Shown: positions 43,879 through 52,461 of the stretch, in pieces
Layout: every line of letters starts with the position of its first letter
Numbering within the stretch: the first letter of the stretch is position 1
Assembly (NCBI RefSeq): GCF_030269665.1
Contig: NZ_BSTS01000010.1
Location: 224,428 to 288,427 of the forward strand
DNA length: 64,000 bases
Direction of reading: 5' to 3'
Source of the DNA: Actinomycetospora sp. NBRC 106375
Lineage (GTDB): Bacteria; Actinomycetota; Actinomycetes; Mycobacteriales; Pseudonocardiaceae
Made by a program: the position numbers and the translations under genes
The notes under the pieces: model-generated
Seen by the model: only the letters and a program-made list of their open reading frames with translations
Told to the model about the DNA's origin: nothing
The model's database searches: none

Positions 43879-44343
43879 ATGACCGAACAGCAGATCCCGA
43901 CCCCGATGACAGGGTCCTCGATGCCCCGGACGGAGAACGGGGTGTCCGCCCCGGCGCGCTCCGGCGCCTGGATGGGATGGGTCCGCTTCGCGGGCGTCAT
44001 GATGACGATCATCGGCGCGTTCGCCGTGGTCGAGGGCTTCTTCGCCCTGTTCTCGCCGACCTACGTGACGCTCACCGGCGCCGGGGTCCTGCTCTTCGAC
44101 CTCTCGGCGTGGGGCTGGATCCACCTCCTGATCGGCATCCTGGTGCTGGCGACCGGCCTGGCGCTCATCGGCAGCGCTCCGGGGTGGGCCCGCGGAGTCG
44201 GCATCACCCTGCTGGCGATCAACACCGTGGTGCAGCTGGCCTTCATGCCGGCGTACCCCTTCTGGTCGCTGGTGCTGATCGTGCTCGACATCGTCGTGAT
44301 CTACGCGCTGATGGTCACCTGGGGCCAGGACGCCGACCGCTGA
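43879..44343 (+). CDS. DUF7144 family four-helix membrane protein
   Basis: This 154-residue protein has four membrane helices (about residues 33-55, 75-95, 100-120 and 125-145) and matches the DUF7144 family as I recall it (WVRFAGVMMTIIGAFAVVEG and WGWIHLLIGILVLATGLAL). TGGAGGAG precedes the ATG. It leads an operon with an ion channel, a small membrane protein and a DUF3040 protein, under two MalT-box-like palindromes. Function unknown, probably in envelope stress. Confidence 0.82.
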   Translation: MTEQQIPTPMTGSSMPRTENGVSAPARSGAWMGWVRFAGVMMTIIGAFAVVEGFFALFSPTYVTLTGAGVLLFDLSAWGWIHLLIGILVLATGLALIGSAPGWARGVGITLLAINTVVQLAFMPAYPFWSLVLIVLDIVVIYALMVTWGQDADR

Positions 44344-44364
44344 TCCGGCACGGGGAGCGCGGGG

Positions 44365-44961
44365 GTGGTCGTGGAGGCCGGAGGCGCCGAGACGCCGTCG
44401 TGGCGGCGGATCACGCTGGTCCTCACGCGGTCGCTGGCCACCGTCGCGCTCCTCGTCGTCGTGTACTTCGCGGCGCCCCTGCACCCGCAGGAGGACACCG
44501 GCACGCTGGTCCTCTTCCTGGCGGGGTTCGTCGCGCTGGTCGCGATGATCGTCTGGCAGTTGCGCGCGATCGTGGGCGCCCGCTACCCGGGCCTGCGGGC
44601 CGTGGAGGCCTTCGCGAGCGCGATCCCGCTGTTCCTGCTCCTCTTCGCGACGACGTACGTGGTGGTCGCCGCGGCGCGGCCCGACACGTTCACCGAGTCC
44701 CTGGACCGGGTCGACGGCCTGTACTTCACCGTGACCGTGTTCGCGACCGTCGGCTTCGGCGACATCGCCCCGGTGAGCTCGACGGCCCGCATCCTGGTGA
44801 CCGTCCAGATGGTCGCCGACCTGCTGGTGCTCGGGCTGCTCGTCAACTCGGTGCTCGAGGCGGTCCGCCGCGGACGCTCCCGGCGCAGCTCCCCCGACCC
44901 CGCCCCCGACACCCCCGACACCCCCGCTGCCCCCGACCACCGTGAGGAGCCGTCGCGATGA
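44365..44961 (+). CDS. Two-pore-helix potassium channel family protein
   Basis: This 198-residue protein has an N-terminal pair of membrane helices, then a pore module: an outer helix (AIPLFLLLFATTYVVVAAA), pore helix and filter TVFATVGFGDIAP (TVGFGD near residue 130) and an inner helix (VQMVADLLVLGLLVNSVL). The filter is that of K+ channels. No RCK or cyclic-nucleotide domain follows; the tail is Pro/Asp-rich. GTG 44365 begins the frame. Its stop overlaps the next start (ATGA). Confidence 0.9.
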   Translation: MVVEAGGAETPSWRRITLVLTRSLATVALLVVVYFAAPLHPQEDTGTLVLFLAGFVALVAMIVWQLRAIVGARYPGLRAVEAFASAIPLFLLLFATTYVVVAAARPDTFTESLDRVDGLYFTVTVFATVGFGDIAPVSSTARILVTVQMVADLLVLGLLVNSVLEAVRRGRSRRSSPDPAPDTPDTPAAPDHREEPSR

Positions 44962-45194
44962 CGACACCGATCCGCCCTCCGAGCCGTGGGTGGCACGTCG
45001 ACGTGCCGCTGCTGGGGCCGGTCGGCTGGCCGCCCACCGGGACCCTCGCCTTCGTGGTGGTCCTCGGCGGCCTCGCCGCCGCGGAGGTCGTGGCCTGGCC
45101 GGTGGCGATCGCCGTCGGCGTCGGGCACGTGCTCGCGCGCGACCACGACCACCGGGTGCTCCGGGAACTCGGCGAGGGGTTGGAGGTGGCGTGA
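44958..45194 (+). CDS. Small membrane protein, 78 aa
   Basis: A 78-residue protein with one long hydrophobic segment (about residues 28-58) preceded by a Trp/Pro-rich part (RGWHVDVPLLGPVGWPP) and an acidic-basic tail (ARDHDHRVLRELGEG). It is locked between the ion channel and the DUF3040 gene by overlapping start and stop codons, so it is certainly translated with them. No known family. Confidence 0.75.
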   Translation: MTTPIRPPSRGWHVDVPLLGPVGWPPTGTLAFVVVLGGLAAAEVVAWPVAIAVGVGHVLARDHDHRVLRELGEGLEVA

Positions 45195-45457
45195 TGCTCG
45201 ACGACGCCGAACGGCACGCCCTCGAGGAGACCGAGCGGGCGCTGACCCGGGCCGACCCGGACCTCGACCGCCTCCTGCGGGAGGGTCACTCCCGCCGGCA
45301 GCAGGTCATCGCCTGGGTCGGCGGCGTCGTCGGCGCGCTGCTGGTGATCGGGCTGCTCTGGCTCGCCCTCCCGGGTCAGGCACTGATCGTCGCCACGCTG
45401 ACGACGCTGCTCGTCCTGCGGTACCGGGTGCCCCTGCGGCGGCCCCGCCGCGGCTGA
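45194..45457 (+). CDS. DUF3040 family membrane protein
   Basis: An 87-residue protein with the DUF3040 layout: a short helical start (LDDAERHALEETERAL) with an Asp-Pro-Asp motif (ADPDLDRLL), then two membrane helices and a basic tail (RYRVPLRRPRRG). ATG 45194 overlaps the preceding stop by one base; GTG 45191 is also possible. Last gene of the DUF7144 operon. Its stop is three bases from the convergent gene stop. Confidence 0.82.
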   Translation: MLDDAERHALEETERALTRADPDLDRLLREGHSRRQQVIAWVGGVVGALLVIGLLWLALPGQALIVATLTTLLVLRYRVPLRRPRRG

Positions 45458-45460
45458 CCG

Positions 45461-45697
45461 TCACCCCTCGGGCCGGGCGGGCACCGGGTGCGCGGCCACG
45501 ACCCGCAGCCCGAGCAGGTGCAGCTGCTCGAGGATGCCGTGCAGGTGGGCGTCGTCCACGACCGTGCCCCGCAGCACCGCGCCGGGCCGCGTCTGCCCGA
45601 CGTCCGGATCGGCGTCGACGTCCATGTCGCAGAACGCGTCGCGGGCCTGGACGGGCAGGCGCCCGTCCACGCGGAACTCGTAGAACCGGTCCGTCAT
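45461..45697 (-). CDS. Small protein paralogous to the one at 58150
   Basis: This 78-residue protein has the pattern FYEFRVDGRLPVQARDAF, a short acidic region, VLRGTVVDDAHLHGILEQLHLLGLRVV. The protein at 58150-58365 has the same arrangement (FEIRVSGRL, ARAAF, VLTGW, DDVHGVLDRIQSLGLELV). The family is common in actinobacteria without a known role; the fold looks like a small a/b domain. Both copies lie next to a TCAYCC-N5-GGRTGA palindrome. Confidence 0.75.
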   Translation of the reverse strand: MTDRFYEFRVDGRLPVQARDAFCDMDVDADPDVGQTRPGAVLRGTVVDDAHLHGILEQLHLLGLRVVAAHPVPARPEG

Positions 45698-45789
45698 CCG
45701 TCCTCCCCGGGCTCACCCCCACCCTGGCGGCCCGCGGGTCGGCCCGGCCTCACCCGCCCAGGGTGGCCGGACCGTCGGGTGGACGTCGT

Positions 45790-45806
45790 TCATCCGGCCC
45801 GGGTGA
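45790..45806 (+). promoter_or_regulatory. TCAYCC-N5-GGRTGA palindrome upstream of the sulfatase
   Basis: TCATCCG-GCC-CGGGTGA is followed after GGGTGAT by 21 bases and GACGGT (45829-45834). The sulfatase ATG is 79 bases beyond the palindrome. A degenerate copy (TCACCCG-CCC-AGGGTGG) lies 40 bases upstream at 45750 and faces the small gene on the other strand. Confidence 0.55.
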
Positions 45807-45884
45807 TCCGCGACGACCCGCCGACGTCGACGGTCGGGAGCGAGAGGGGCCGCCGGTGCCCCGCGACCTCCAGGAGATCGCACG

Positions 45885-48254
45885 ATGAGCTCACCCGACC
45901 GCCACGTCCGCGCGATGCTGCCCATCCCGGACCGGCCGGCCCCCGGGCTCACGACGTACGACGCGAAGGACCCCGACACGTCCTTCGCCCCGATCGAGCC
46001 GCTGCTCCCCCCGTCCGGCGCTCCCCACGTCGTCGTCGTCCTGCTCGACGACGTCGGGTTCGGCGCCTCGTCGACGTTCGGCGGCCCGTGCCGCACCCCC
46101 ACCGCCGACCGGCTCGCGACCCGGGGTCTGCGCTACAACCGCTTCCACACCACCGCGCTGTGCGCGCCCACCCGCCAGGCGCTGCTCACCGGCCGCAACC
46201 ACCACTCGGTCGGCATGGGCAGCGTCACCGAGGCCGCGACGGCGGCACCGGGCTACACCTCGCTGCGGCCGAACACGAAGGCCCCGCTGGCGATGACGCT
46301 GAAGCTCAACGGCTACTCGACCGCGCAGTTCGGCAAGTGCCACGAGGTACCGGCCTGGCAGACCTCGCCGATGGGCCCGTTCGACGGCTGGCCGACCGGC
46401 GGCGGGGGCTTCGAGACGTTCTACGGGTTCATCGGCGGCGAGAACAACCAGTGGGAGCCGTCGCTCTACGAGGGCACGACACCGGTCGAACCGCCCGCCA
46501 CTCCCGAGCAGGGCTACCACCTCACCGAGGACCTCGCCGACCGCGCCACCGGCTGGATGCGCCAGCAGAAGGCGCTCATGCCCCAGCGGCCCTTCTTCGT
46601 GTACTTCGCGCCCGGCGCGACCCACGCCCCCCACCACGTGCCGCGGGAGTGGGCCGACCGCTACCGCGGCGAGTTCGACGACGGGTGGGACGTCGCGCGC
46701 GAGCGCACCTTCGCCCGCCAGAAGGCGGCCGGGGTGATCCCGCCGGAGGCCGAGCTCACCGACCGGTGCGCCGAGATCCCGGCCTGGGACGACATGCCCG
46801 ACGAGCTCAAGCCCGTGCTGGCCCGGCAGATGGAGGTCTACGCCGGGTTCCTCGAGCACACCGACCACCAGGTCGGCCGCCTCGTCGACACCCTGGAGGA
46901 CCTGGGGATCCTGGACGACACGCTGATCTTCTACATCGTCGGCGACAACGGGGCCTCCGCCGAGGGCACGATCAACGGCGCGTTCAACGAGATGGCCAAC
47001 TTCAACGGGATGGCCGGCCTCGAGACCCCCGAGTTCCTGCGCAGCACGATGGACGAGCTCGGGTCGCCGACGTCCTACAACCACTACGCGGTGGGCTGGG
47101 CCTCGGCGATGTGCACGCCGTTCCAGTGGACCAAGCAGGTCGCGTCCCACTGGGGCGGCACCCGCAACGGCACGGTCGTGCACTGGCCGCGGGGCACCGC
47201 GGGCCCCGGTGGCGTGCGCTCGCAGTTCACCCACGTCATCGACCTGGCCCCGACCGTTCTCGAGGCCGCCGGCATCCCGGAGCCGACGACCGTCAACGGC
47301 GTGCTGCAGTCCCCGATGGAGGGCACGAGCATGCTCGACACCTTCACCGAGCCGGACGCCCCGGAGCGCCACGACCTGCAGTACTTCGAGATGGCCGGCA
47401 ACCGCGGCATCTACCACCGGGGCTGGAGCGCGGTGACCAAGCACCGCACGCCCTGGCTCATGGTCGGCCACCAGCCGCCGCCCTTCGACGAGGACGTCTG
47501 GGAGCTCTACGACGGCCACAGCGACCACAGCCAGGCCCGCGACCTCGCCGCGGAGAGGCCCGAGGTGCTCGCCGGCCTGCAGCGGCTCTGGCTCATCGAG
47601 GCCACCAAGTACGGCGTGCTCCCCCTGGACGACCGCCTCTCGGAGAGGATCAACCCGACCCTCGCCGGCCGCCCGACCCTGATCCAGGGCGACTCCCAGC
47701 TGTTCTTCCCGGGGATGGGGCGGCTCTCCGAGAACAGCGTGGTCAACGTCAAGAACCGCTCGTACGCCGTGACGGCGGAGGTCGACGTCCCGGCCGGTGG
47801 CGCGCGGGGCGTCCTCATCGCCCAGGGCGGGCGGTTCGGCGGGTGGGCGGTCTACCTGCACGAGGGCCGGTTGACGTTCTGCTACAACGTGCTCGGCATC
47901 CGGATCTTCACGACGCGCGCCGGCGACCCGGTGCCGGCCGGGGTGCACCAGGTGCGGGCCGAGCTCGCCTACGACGGGGGCGGCCTGGCCAAGGGCGGCG
48001 ACGTGTCGCTGTGGGTCGACGGCGCCGCCGCCGGGACCGGGCGGGTCGAGATGACCCAGCCGATGATCTTCTCGGCCGACGAGACCACCGACATCGGCCG
48101 CGAGGAGGGCACGCCGGTCAGCCCGGACTACACCGGCCCGACGAGCCGGTTCACCGGGCGGATCCACTGGGTGCAGCTCGACGTCGGCAAGGACGACCAC
48201 GATCACTACGTCGACCCCGAGGAGCGGCTCCGCGTCGCGATCGCACGCCAGTAG
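45885..48254 (+). CDS. Arylsulfatase (formylglycine type)
   Basis: This 789-residue sulfatase has LLDDVGFGASSTFGG with metal-binding Asp residues near the start, and the activation motif C-x-P-x-R in LCAPTRQALLTGRN (Cys near residue 92), the site converted to formylglycine. Metal and substrate residues follow in GKCHE (the usual Lys-Trp-His with Cys), PGATHAPHH, and the later DNGAS. A C-terminal jelly-roll-like domain (about 620-789) is usual in this large form. No signal peptide is seen, so it should be cytoplasmic. CAGGAG precedes the ATG. The formylglycine-generating enzyme gene is not in this window. Confidence 0.9.
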   Translation: MSSPDRHVRAMLPIPDRPAPGLTTYDAKDPDTSFAPIEPLLPPSGAPHVVVVLLDDVGFGASSTFGGPCRTPTADRLATRGLRYNRFHTTALCAPTRQALLTGRNHHSVGMGSVTEAATAAPGYTSLRPNTKAPLAMTLKLNGYSTAQFGKCHEVPAWQTSPMGPFDGWPTGGGGFETFYGFIGGENNQWEPSLYEGTTPVEPPATPEQGYHLTEDLADRATGWMRQQKALMPQRPFFVYFAPGATHAPHHVPREWADRYRGEFDDGWDVARERTFARQKAAGVIPPEAELTDRCAEIPAWDDMPDELKPVLARQMEVYAGFLEHTDHQVGRLVDTLEDLGILDDTLIFYIVGDNGASAEGTINGAFNEMANFNGMAGLETPEFLRSTMDELGSPTSYNHYAVGWASAMCTPFQWTKQVASHWGGTRNGTVVHWPRGTAGPGGVRSQFTHVIDLAPTVLEAAGIPEPTTVNGVLQSPMEGTSMLDTFTEPDAPERHDLQYFEMAGNRGIYHRGWSAVTKHRTPWLMVGHQPPPFDEDVWELYDGHSDHSQARDLAAERPEVLAGLQRLWLIEATKYGVLPLDDRLSERINPTLAGRPTLIQGDSQLFFPGMGRLSENSVVNVKNRSYAVTAEVDVPAGGARGVLIAQGGRFGGWAVYLHEGRLTFCYNVLGIRIFTTRAGDPVPAGVHQVRAELAYDGGGLAKGGDVSLWVDGAAAGTGRVEMTQPMIFSADETTDIGREEGTPVSPDYTGPTSRFTGRIHWVQLDVGKDDHDHYVDPEERLRVAIARQ

Positions 48255-48501
48255 ACCGCGGGCTGATCGCGCACAACGGGACCACCCGTGACCGGGCACT
48301 TCCGCGCCGTGGCGCACTGCTCCGAACGCCCGCGCGTGTGCGTCCTGTAGCCGCTCCGAACCAGGGAGTTGCCTGCTTCCGGGCCGATCCCGCAGATCCT
48401 ATCGTGATCGAGGTCAGCGTCCGTGGCGTCGACCACCCGGGCGAACGGACGACCACCGCATCGGCGCGACGGCGCGCGTCACGACCCGGAGAGGACGCCG
48501 C

Positions 48502-51147
48502 ATGGCCCAGGTCGGCCGGTCGCGGATCGGTCCACCGGTGATCCCGGCCGAGTACGTCCGGCGCCGGGACCTGGAGGCTGCCCTCGCCCGCGGCGCGGAC
48601 CGCGACCTCGTGCTGGTGTCCGCGCCCCCGGGCTTCGGGAAGACCTCGCTGCTCGCCTCGTGGGTCGGCGACGACCACGGGCGGGGCACGGCCTGGGTGC
48701 GCCTGGAGCCCGAGGACCGCGATCCGCGACGGCTGTGGAACGCCGTGCTCGCGGCCCTCGCCGCGCTGCCGGCAGTGCCCCCGTCGAGCCGGCTGCACCG
48801 CCTCGTCGTCTCCCGGTCGACGGTGGCCCCGGAGTTCCTCGGCGAGCTGGCCGAGGCGCTCGCGTGCCTGCCGTCCCCGGTGCGGCTCGTGCTCGACGAC
48901 GTCCAGCACGTCACCGACCCGCTCTCCCGGCGCGGGCTGGAGATGCTCGTGCGCGACGCCCGCCCGGGGCTGCGGCTCGTGCTCGCCGGCCGGCGGGACC
49001 CGGCGCTGCCGCTGCCGCGGCTGCGGCTCGAGGAGCGCGTCACCGAGCTGCGGGCCGCCCAGCTGCAGTTCTCGCCCGACGAGACGGCGGCGCTCGTCGA
49101 CGCCTGCGGGCTGGCGCTCGACCCCGCGCAGCTCGCCGCGCTGCACGAGCGGACCGGCGGCTGGGTGGCGGGCCTGCGCCTGGCCGCGCTGTCGCTGCGC
49201 GACCACCCGGACCCCGACCGCTTCCTCGCGTCCTTCTCCGGCGACGAACGGCCCGTTGCCGACTACCTCGTCGACGAGGTCCTCGGCGGGCTCGCGGCCC
49301 CGCACGTCGAGGTGCTGCGGCGCACCAGCGTGGCCGGGCGGGTCCCGGCCGGTCTCGCAGCGGCGCTCGCCGGGCGCGAGGACGCCGCGCAGCTGCTCGA
49401 CGAGCTCGCCCGCGACACCGGCCTCGTCGCGGGCACCGGCGCCCGCGGCGACCCGTACCACCTGCCCGAGCTCCTGCGCTCGTACCTGGCGGCCGACCTG
49501 GGGCGGCGCGGCCCGGCGGTCGCGGCCGGGCTCCAGGCCACGGCCGCCGGGTGGTGGTCCGAGCACGGCGACCCCGTGCGGGCGCTGCAGCACGCCGCCG
49601 CGTCCGGCGACCCCGCGGTCCTCGCCGGGTTGATCGGGCGCTGGGGCCCCTGGCTCGCGGGTCGCGGCGAGCACGGGCCGCTCGCCGCGGCGCTCGCCGC
49701 CGCGGAGCCCGAGGGCCGTCGGGATCTCCGTCTCGCGACCGCCTACGTCCACGTGCAGCTCGCCCGCGGGGACGCGGCCGGCGTTCGTGACACCCTGCGC
49801 CGCGCACGGCGCGCGCGCCCGGTCCGCGACTCCGAGACAGCCGACACGGCTGACCCGGCAAACACGGCAAACACGGCCGACACCGTCGCCTTCCGCACCG
49901 CCACCGAGCGGATGCTGGGACGCCGGGTGCCGGTCACGGGGACCGAGCGCGTCCCCGCCGACCCGGCCCTCGCCGCGGCGGTGCGCGTCGGGCGCGGCGC
50001 GGCTGCGCTGCTCGCCGACGACCCGGGACGGGCCCGTGCCGAGCTCGGGGCCGGTCTCGCGCTGGCGCACCGGCAGGGTCTCGACGTGCTGGCGCACCGC
50101 GGCCGCGGACTGCTCGCCGTCGCCCTGTGGGCGGCAGGCGACGTGCCCCGGGCCGGGGAGACGGCCGAGCGGGTGCTCGCGGCCGCCGACGCGGACGGAC
50201 CGGCGGCCGCGCCGTGGACGGCGCCGGCCCGGGCGGTCGACGCCCACGCCTCGCTGCTGCGCGGCGACCCCGCGCGGGCACGGACCACGGCGGGCGGGGC
50301 GCTCGGCGACGACGACGGCGGCACCGCCGCGGCCTCCGCGACCTCCGGGGCCGCCCCGCTCGCCGCGGTGCGGTTCGCGCTGCGCGCCGCCCGGGGCGGG
50401 GCGGCGTTCGACCTGGGCGACCGGGCGTCCGGACTCCTCGAGCTGCAGGCCGCGCGGGCCGAGCTGGGCGACGTCCCCGTCCCGACGGCCCTCGCGGAGG
50501 TCGCGGCGCTCCTCGAGCACCGCGCGGCGGTCGCTCTCGGCCACCCGACCGCGGCGGTGGCCGTCGCCGCCTGGCTCGCCGGCCGTGTGCCCCTCGGACC
50601 GGCCGCCGCCCTGATGCGCGCCGGGGCCGCAGCGGCAGCGGGCGACCACGTCGCGGCCCGCCAGGCCGTGGCGCCCCTGCTGGCCCGGCGGTCGCGACCC
50701 ACGCCGGACGCCCTCGAGGTCGAGGCCTGGCTGGTCGAGAGCCGCGGGCGCCTGGCGCGCGAGGACCGGCCCGGCGCCCGGACCGCGGCGCGCCGCGCCG
50801 TGGACCTCGCCGAGCCGCTCGACGCCCTGCGCCCGTTCGCGCACGCCGACGGGGCGGTGCGCGCGCTGCTCGTCGACGAGCTCGCGGCCGGGGCGGCCCG
50901 GGCCGGCTTCGTCGCCCGGGCGCTGGCCGCCGGCGCCGCGTCGACGGCCGGGATCGCCCTCAGCGGGCGGGAGCACGACGTCCTGGCCCGCCTGCCGTCG
51001 CTGGAGAGCCTCGACGAGATCGCGGGCGACCTGGACGTCTCGATCAACACGATCAAGACGCACGTCCGGGCCCTCTACGGCAAGCTCGGCGTCACGACCC
51101 GCCGGGACGCCGTGCTCGTCGCCCACGAGCAGGGTCTCCTGGGATGA
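48502..51147 (+). CDS. LuxR family regulator, MalT/LAL type (regulator 1)
   Basis: This 881-residue regulator has an N-terminal STAND ATPase with Walker A APPGFGKTS (residues 41-49) and Walker B VLDDV (about 131), a long TPR-like helical middle, and a LuxR DNA-binding domain at about 815-881 (LSGREHDVLARL then DLDVSINTIKTHVRALYGKLGV). It is built like MalT, the ATP- and ligand-dependent activator. Its stop overlaps the MFS gene start. The 247-base region upstream shows no gene and no TCAYCC palindrome. A Thr/Ala/Asn/Asp linker near residue 455 comes from a 9-base repeat. Confidence 0.92.
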   Translation: MAQVGRSRIGPPVIPAEYVRRRDLEAALARGADRDLVLVSAPPGFGKTSLLASWVGDDHGRGTAWVRLEPEDRDPRRLWNAVLAALAALPAVPPSSRLHRLVVSRSTVAPEFLGELAEALACLPSPVRLVLDDVQHVTDPLSRRGLEMLVRDARPGLRLVLAGRRDPALPLPRLRLEERVTELRAAQLQFSPDETAALVDACGLALDPAQLAALHERTGGWVAGLRLAALSLRDHPDPDRFLASFSGDERPVADYLVDEVLGGLAAPHVEVLRRTSVAGRVPAGLAAALAGREDAAQLLDELARDTGLVAGTGARGDPYHLPELLRSYLAADLGRRGPAVAAGLQATAAGWWSEHGDPVRALQHAAASGDPAVLAGLIGRWGPWLAGRGEHGPLAAALAAAEPEGRRDLRLATAYVHVQLARGDAAGVRDTLRRARRARPVRDSETADTADPANTANTADTVAFRTATERMLGRRVPVTGTERVPADPALAAAVRVGRGAAALLADDPGRARAELGAGLALAHRQGLDVLAHRGRGLLAVALWAAGDVPRAGETAERVLAAADADGPAAAPWTAPARAVDAHASLLRGDPARARTTAGGALGDDDGGTAAASATSGAAPLAAVRFALRAARGGAAFDLGDRASGLLELQAARAELGDVPVPTALAEVAALLEHRAAVALGHPTAAVAVAAWLAGRVPLGPAAALMRAGAAAAAGDHVAARQAVAPLLARRSRPTPDALEVEAWLVESRGRLAREDRPGARTAARRAVDLAEPLDALRPFAHADGAVRALLVDELAAGAARAGFVARALAAGAASTAGIALSGREHDVLARLPSLESLDEIAGDLDVSINTIKTHVRALYGKLGVTTRRDAVLVAHEQGLLG

Positions 51148-52457
51148 CCCGGCCGGACGGGACTGGCGGGATGGACGGGACGGACGGGACGGGCCCGCCC
51201 CGAGCGGTGCTCGCCCTGCTCTGCGGGCTCATGCTCCTCGACTTCGCCGACCGCCAGGTCCTCGTGGCCGCCTTCCCCTACCTGCGCCAGGACTGGGGGC
51301 TCGACGACACGGTCCTCGGGGCGCTCGTGTCGGTGGTGACCCTGACGGTGGCCGTCGGGGCCCTGCCGGTCGCCTCCCTCGTCGACCGGTGGAGCCGGGT
51401 GCGCGCCATCGCGGTCATGGGCACGGTGTGGAGCGCGGCGTCGGCGGCGTCGGGGCTCGCCGCGTCCCCCGCCGCGCTGTTCGCCGCGCGGATCGGGGTG
51501 GGGGCCGGCGAGGCCGGCTACGGCCCCGCGGGCGGCGCGCTGCTCGCGACCCTCTTCCCGGCGCGGCGGCGCGCCGCCGTGCTGGGCGCGTTCCAGGCCG
51601 CGGGCCCGCTCGGGACGGTCGTGGGGATGGCCCTCGGCAGCGCGGTCGCCGCGGTGTGGGGCTGGCGCTGGGCCGTCGGGGTCCTGGCCGTGCCCGGCCT
51701 GCTGCTCGCCCTCGCCGTGCTGCGGGTGCGGGACTACCCGACTGTGCCCGCCGTCGCGCGCGGCCCCCGGGCCGTGGCGGGCGTGCTGCGCACGCGGACC
51801 GTCGTCGCGACGGTCGCGGGCATGGCGCTCCTGCTCGTGATCGCCTCGTCGCTCTACACGTGGCTGCCGACCCTCCTCGAGCGCGAGCTCCACCTCGCCC
51901 CCGCGCGGGCGGGCGGCCTCGCGGCGGTGGTGATGCTGGCCGGGGTCGTCGGGACGGTGGTCGCGGGCCTGCTCGCCGACCGGTCGGCGCGTCGCGACCC
52001 GCACGCCCGGCTGCGCACACCGCTCCTCGCGGGGCTCGCGGCGAGCGCACTGCTCGTGCCGGCATTCGCCGTGGTGGCGGCCGGCCCGGGCCAGCTCGTC
52101 CTCGTCGTGCTCGGGTCGGCGGCGGTGACGGCGGCGGTCGGGCCCGCGGCCGCCGCGGTGGTCGACGTGACGCAGCCCGGCGTCCGCGCGACCGCGGTCT
52201 CGGTGCTGGTCGTGGCCCAGAACCTCCTGGGCCTCGCGGTCGGCCCGGTGCTCACCGGCGCCCTCGCCGACGCCCTCGGGCTCGGCACCGCGCTCGCCCT
52301 CGTGGCCGGGCTCGGGGTCGCGGCGGCCGCGGCCTTCGCGCGGGCGGGACGGACCTATCGCGACGACCGGGCAGCGGTCGGGCCCGACCTCCCCGACCGG
52401 CCGGTCGCCGGCGCGGGGACCGCCGGGCCTGCCGAGCCCGCCGGGAGCGGGGGGTAG
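51144..52457 (+). CDS. MFS transporter between two LAL regulators
   Basis: This 437-residue transporter has 12 predicted membrane helices, motif A-like SLVDRWSRVRAIAVMG and the acidic LDFADRQVLVAAFPYL in helix 1, as in Spinster/sugar-acid transporters of the major facilitator group. Its start overlaps the stop of regulator 1, and regulator 2 begins five bases after its end. Regulator, transporter and regulator thus share one transcript, and the transported compound may be the effector. The N-terminus has a Gly/Asp/Thr repeat from a short DNA repeat. Confidence 0.88.
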   Translation: MTRPDGTGGMDGTDGTGPPRAVLALLCGLMLLDFADRQVLVAAFPYLRQDWGLDDTVLGALVSVVTLTVAVGALPVASLVDRWSRVRAIAVMGTVWSAASAASGLAASPAALFAARIGVGAGEAGYGPAGGALLATLFPARRRAAVLGAFQAAGPLGTVVGMALGSAVAAVWGWRWAVGVLAVPGLLLALAVLRVRDYPTVPAVARGPRAVAGVLRTRTVVATVAGMALLLVIASSLYTWLPTLLERELHLAPARAGGLAAVVMLAGVVGTVVAGLLADRSARRDPHARLRTPLLAGLAASALLVPAFAVVAAGPGQLVLVVLGSAAVTAAVGPAAAAVVDVTQPGVRATAVSVLVVAQNLLGLAVGPVLTGALADALGLGTALALVAGLGVAAAAAFARAGRTYRDDRAAVGPDLPDRPVAGAGTAGPAEPAGSGG

Positions 52458-52461
52458 CGCC

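Noticed and set aside
45712..45718. An extra CTCACCC half-site near the start of the small minus-strand gene
   Set aside because: It lies within 15 bases of the start codon, too close for the -37 position, and has no partner half-site.
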